DNA from: Betaproteobacteria bacterium
Lineage (GTDB): Bacteria > Pseudomonadota > Gammaproteobacteria > Burkholderiales > Casimicrobiaceae
Assembly (NCBI GenBank): GCA_003153335.1
Contig: PLYG01000389.1
Location: 1-5,906 of the forward strand
Length of the DNA stretch: 5,906 nucleotides
Reading direction: 5' to 3'
Shown here one piece after another: positions 4,732 to 5,906 of the stretch; the first letter of the stretch is position 1; the number at the start of each line of letters is the position of its first letter. The notes under the pieces are model-generated. The model was not told the origin of the DNA and did no database searches. It saw only the letters and a program-made list of their open reading frames with translations. A program made the position numbers and the translations under genes.

Positions 4732-5906
4732 ATGGCGCGCAAGAAAGCCCCCGAGCTCACGTTCCAGAAGCACATCGCGGATTTTCTCGTCCGCGAGCAC
4801 AAGTATGGCGTGCTCGAACAGACCGACATCACGGACACCGAGCATTTCATCGCTGAAGACCAGCTCTGGGCCTTCCTCTACGCCACGCAGAGCGACACGC
4901 TAAAGAAGCTCACAGCCGACTACGGAACGGACGCGCGGGACGAGGTATTCAAGGCTCTACGCAATGAACTGGTGCACACACCATTATGGATGCTGCTCCG
5001 CCACGGGCTGAAGGTGCGAGGGCTGGAGTTGCGGCTCTACTACCCCAAACCGCGCTCTGCTGAGAGCGCCGCCGCAACGAAACACGGCGAAAATCGAATC
5101 ACGTTTCGCCCGCACTTCTACTTCGGCGAGACCAATCAGGAGATTGATTTCGTCTTCTTCCTCAACGGCCTGCCCATCGTGGCGCTGGAGTTGAAACACG
5201 AGAAAAACCAGACCGTGCATGACGCGGTGGCGCAGTTCGCCGCCCGCGACCATGCGCGTAAGATCTTCCAGCACCCGTTTCTTTACCTTGCTGCCGACAC
5301 AAGCGACGTGATGGCCGCCACCGACCCGCGCCGTGAACAGAACTTCCGCTGGCACAACACTGGCTTGACGAATACGCCGCAGACGGAAGGTGAATATCCC
5401 GTCGAGTTTCTTTATCGCGAAGTGTTGTCCAAGGAGCAGTTGCTCGAAGCGCTTTCCTTTTTCCTCGTCCGCGTGCCCGCGCGCGCGGCCGAGGACGACA
5501 AGCCGGAGCATCCGGCCTTCACCTTGTTCCCCCGTTATCACCAAAGCCGTACCGTGCGGAAGGTGGCAGATCACATTTCGGAGCATTTCGCCGCCAAGAG
5601 CGACATCGGCTGCAAGTATCTCGTCAACCACTCCGCCGGCAGCGGGAAGACGCTTACCATTTGCTGGCTGGCGGACCGCCTCCACAGTCTCTTCAAGCCC
5701 AGCACGAGCGAGAAGCTGGTGGATCTGGTGTTCATCCTCACCGACCGGAAGTCACTCGACACCAATATCAAGGACGACATTGAGAGCTTCACGCATCTCA
5801 AGGACGTGGTCGGCCTGGCACGTAAGGCGGAAGACCTGCCGCGCTTTTTCAAGCAAAGGAAGCCAATCATCGTTACCACGCAGCAGAAGTTCGCCTGGGT
5901 GCTGGA
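4732..5906 (+). CDS. hsdR: Type I restriction endonuclease subunit R, N-terminal part (cut by window edge)
   Basis: The frame is open from ATG 4732 to the right edge (391 codons), about the first 35-40% of a usual 950-1100-residue HsdR. HsdR is the DNA-cutting and translocating motor of type I restriction complexes, working with HsdM and HsdS. The N-terminal nuclease shows Asp139, then Glu153-x-Lys155 in L-E-L-K, with Gln168 in A-V-A-Q-F downstream: the PD-(D/E)xK core. The helicase part begins with motif I, H-S-A-G-S-G-K-T (300-307, Lys306 binding ATP phosphate). It continues with the motif-Ia-like V-F-I-L-T-D-R-K-S-L-D and a P-I-I-V-T-T-Q-Q-K-F segment near the edge. The start is well bounded because an in-frame TGA lies at 4723-4725. 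The ribosome-binding site is weak. No hsdM or hsdS lies upstream; they may follow to the right. Confidence 0.92.
   Translation, partial: MARKKAPELTFQKHIADFLVREHKYGVLEQTDITDTEHFIAEDQLWAFLYATQSDTLKKLTADYGTDARDEVFKALRNELVHTPLWMLLRHGLKVRGLELRLYYPKPRSAESAAATKHGENRITFRPHFYFGETNQEIDFVFFLNGLPIVALELKHEKNQTVHDAVAQFAARDHARKIFQHPFLYLAADTSDVMAATDPRREQNFRWHNTGLTNTPQTEGEYPVEFLYREVLSKEQLLEALSFFLVRVPARAAEDDKPEHPAFTLFPRYHQSRTVRKVADHISEHFAAKSDIGCKYLVNHSAGSGKTLTICWLADRLHSLFKPSTSEKLVDLVFILTDRKSLDTNIKDDIESFTHLKDVVGLARKAEDLPRFFKQRKPIIVTTQQKFAWVL

Noticed and set aside
4984..5685. 233-codon minus-strand frame over hsdR
   Set aside because: The plus strand here encodes clear HsdR nuclease and Walker motifs through an uninterrupted frame; the minus frame is its shadow.

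Overview
The window comes from a GC-rich bacterium, most likely a proteobacterium. This rests on base composition, codon choice and gene content; nothing in the sequence fixes the species. Every gene I can support lies on the + strand. The window splits into a metabolic half (about 1-3073) and an accessory or defence half (about 3330-5906), joined by a roughly 260-base stretch in which I see no gene.

Metabolic half: the C-terminal helix-turn-helix of a LuxR-type regulator runs off the left edge. It is followed by a short gap holding a possible stem-loop, then three closely spaced genes: a small 4-oxalocrotonate-tautomerase-like protein (326-559), a GMC-family FAD oxidoreductase (623-2143) and an alpha/beta hydrolase with a GDSYSGG nucleophile elbow (2159-3073). 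The spacings of 63 and 15 bases suggest one transcript. An alcohol dehydrogenase/oxidase, a tautomerase and a hydrolase together suggest catabolism of a small organic compound, but the substrate cannot be read from the sequence.

Accessory half: an intact vapBC toxin-antitoxin pair (3541-4121) sits behind a promoter covered by nested palindromes. It lies between two relics of one other toxin-antitoxin family. On its left, 3341-3428 is a decayed copy of the 3' end of an XRE-type antitoxin gene, about 87% identical to the tail of the intact copy on the right. On its right is a toxin gene of the RelE/HigB (Gp49-like) kind cut to 51 codons (4195-4350). This overlaps an intact XRE antitoxin gene (4347-4700), which is followed 31 bases later by the start of a type I restriction subunit gene, hsdR (4732 to the right edge, 391 codons visible). 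No hsdM or hsdS is visible on the left.

The main idea worth testing is that this is an eroded toxin-antitoxin and restriction island. In it, an antitoxin that has lost its toxin persists as the leading regulator of a restriction gene, while a repeat of its own tail marks an earlier duplication around vapBC. No wholly new system is evident; the interest lies in arrangement and decay.
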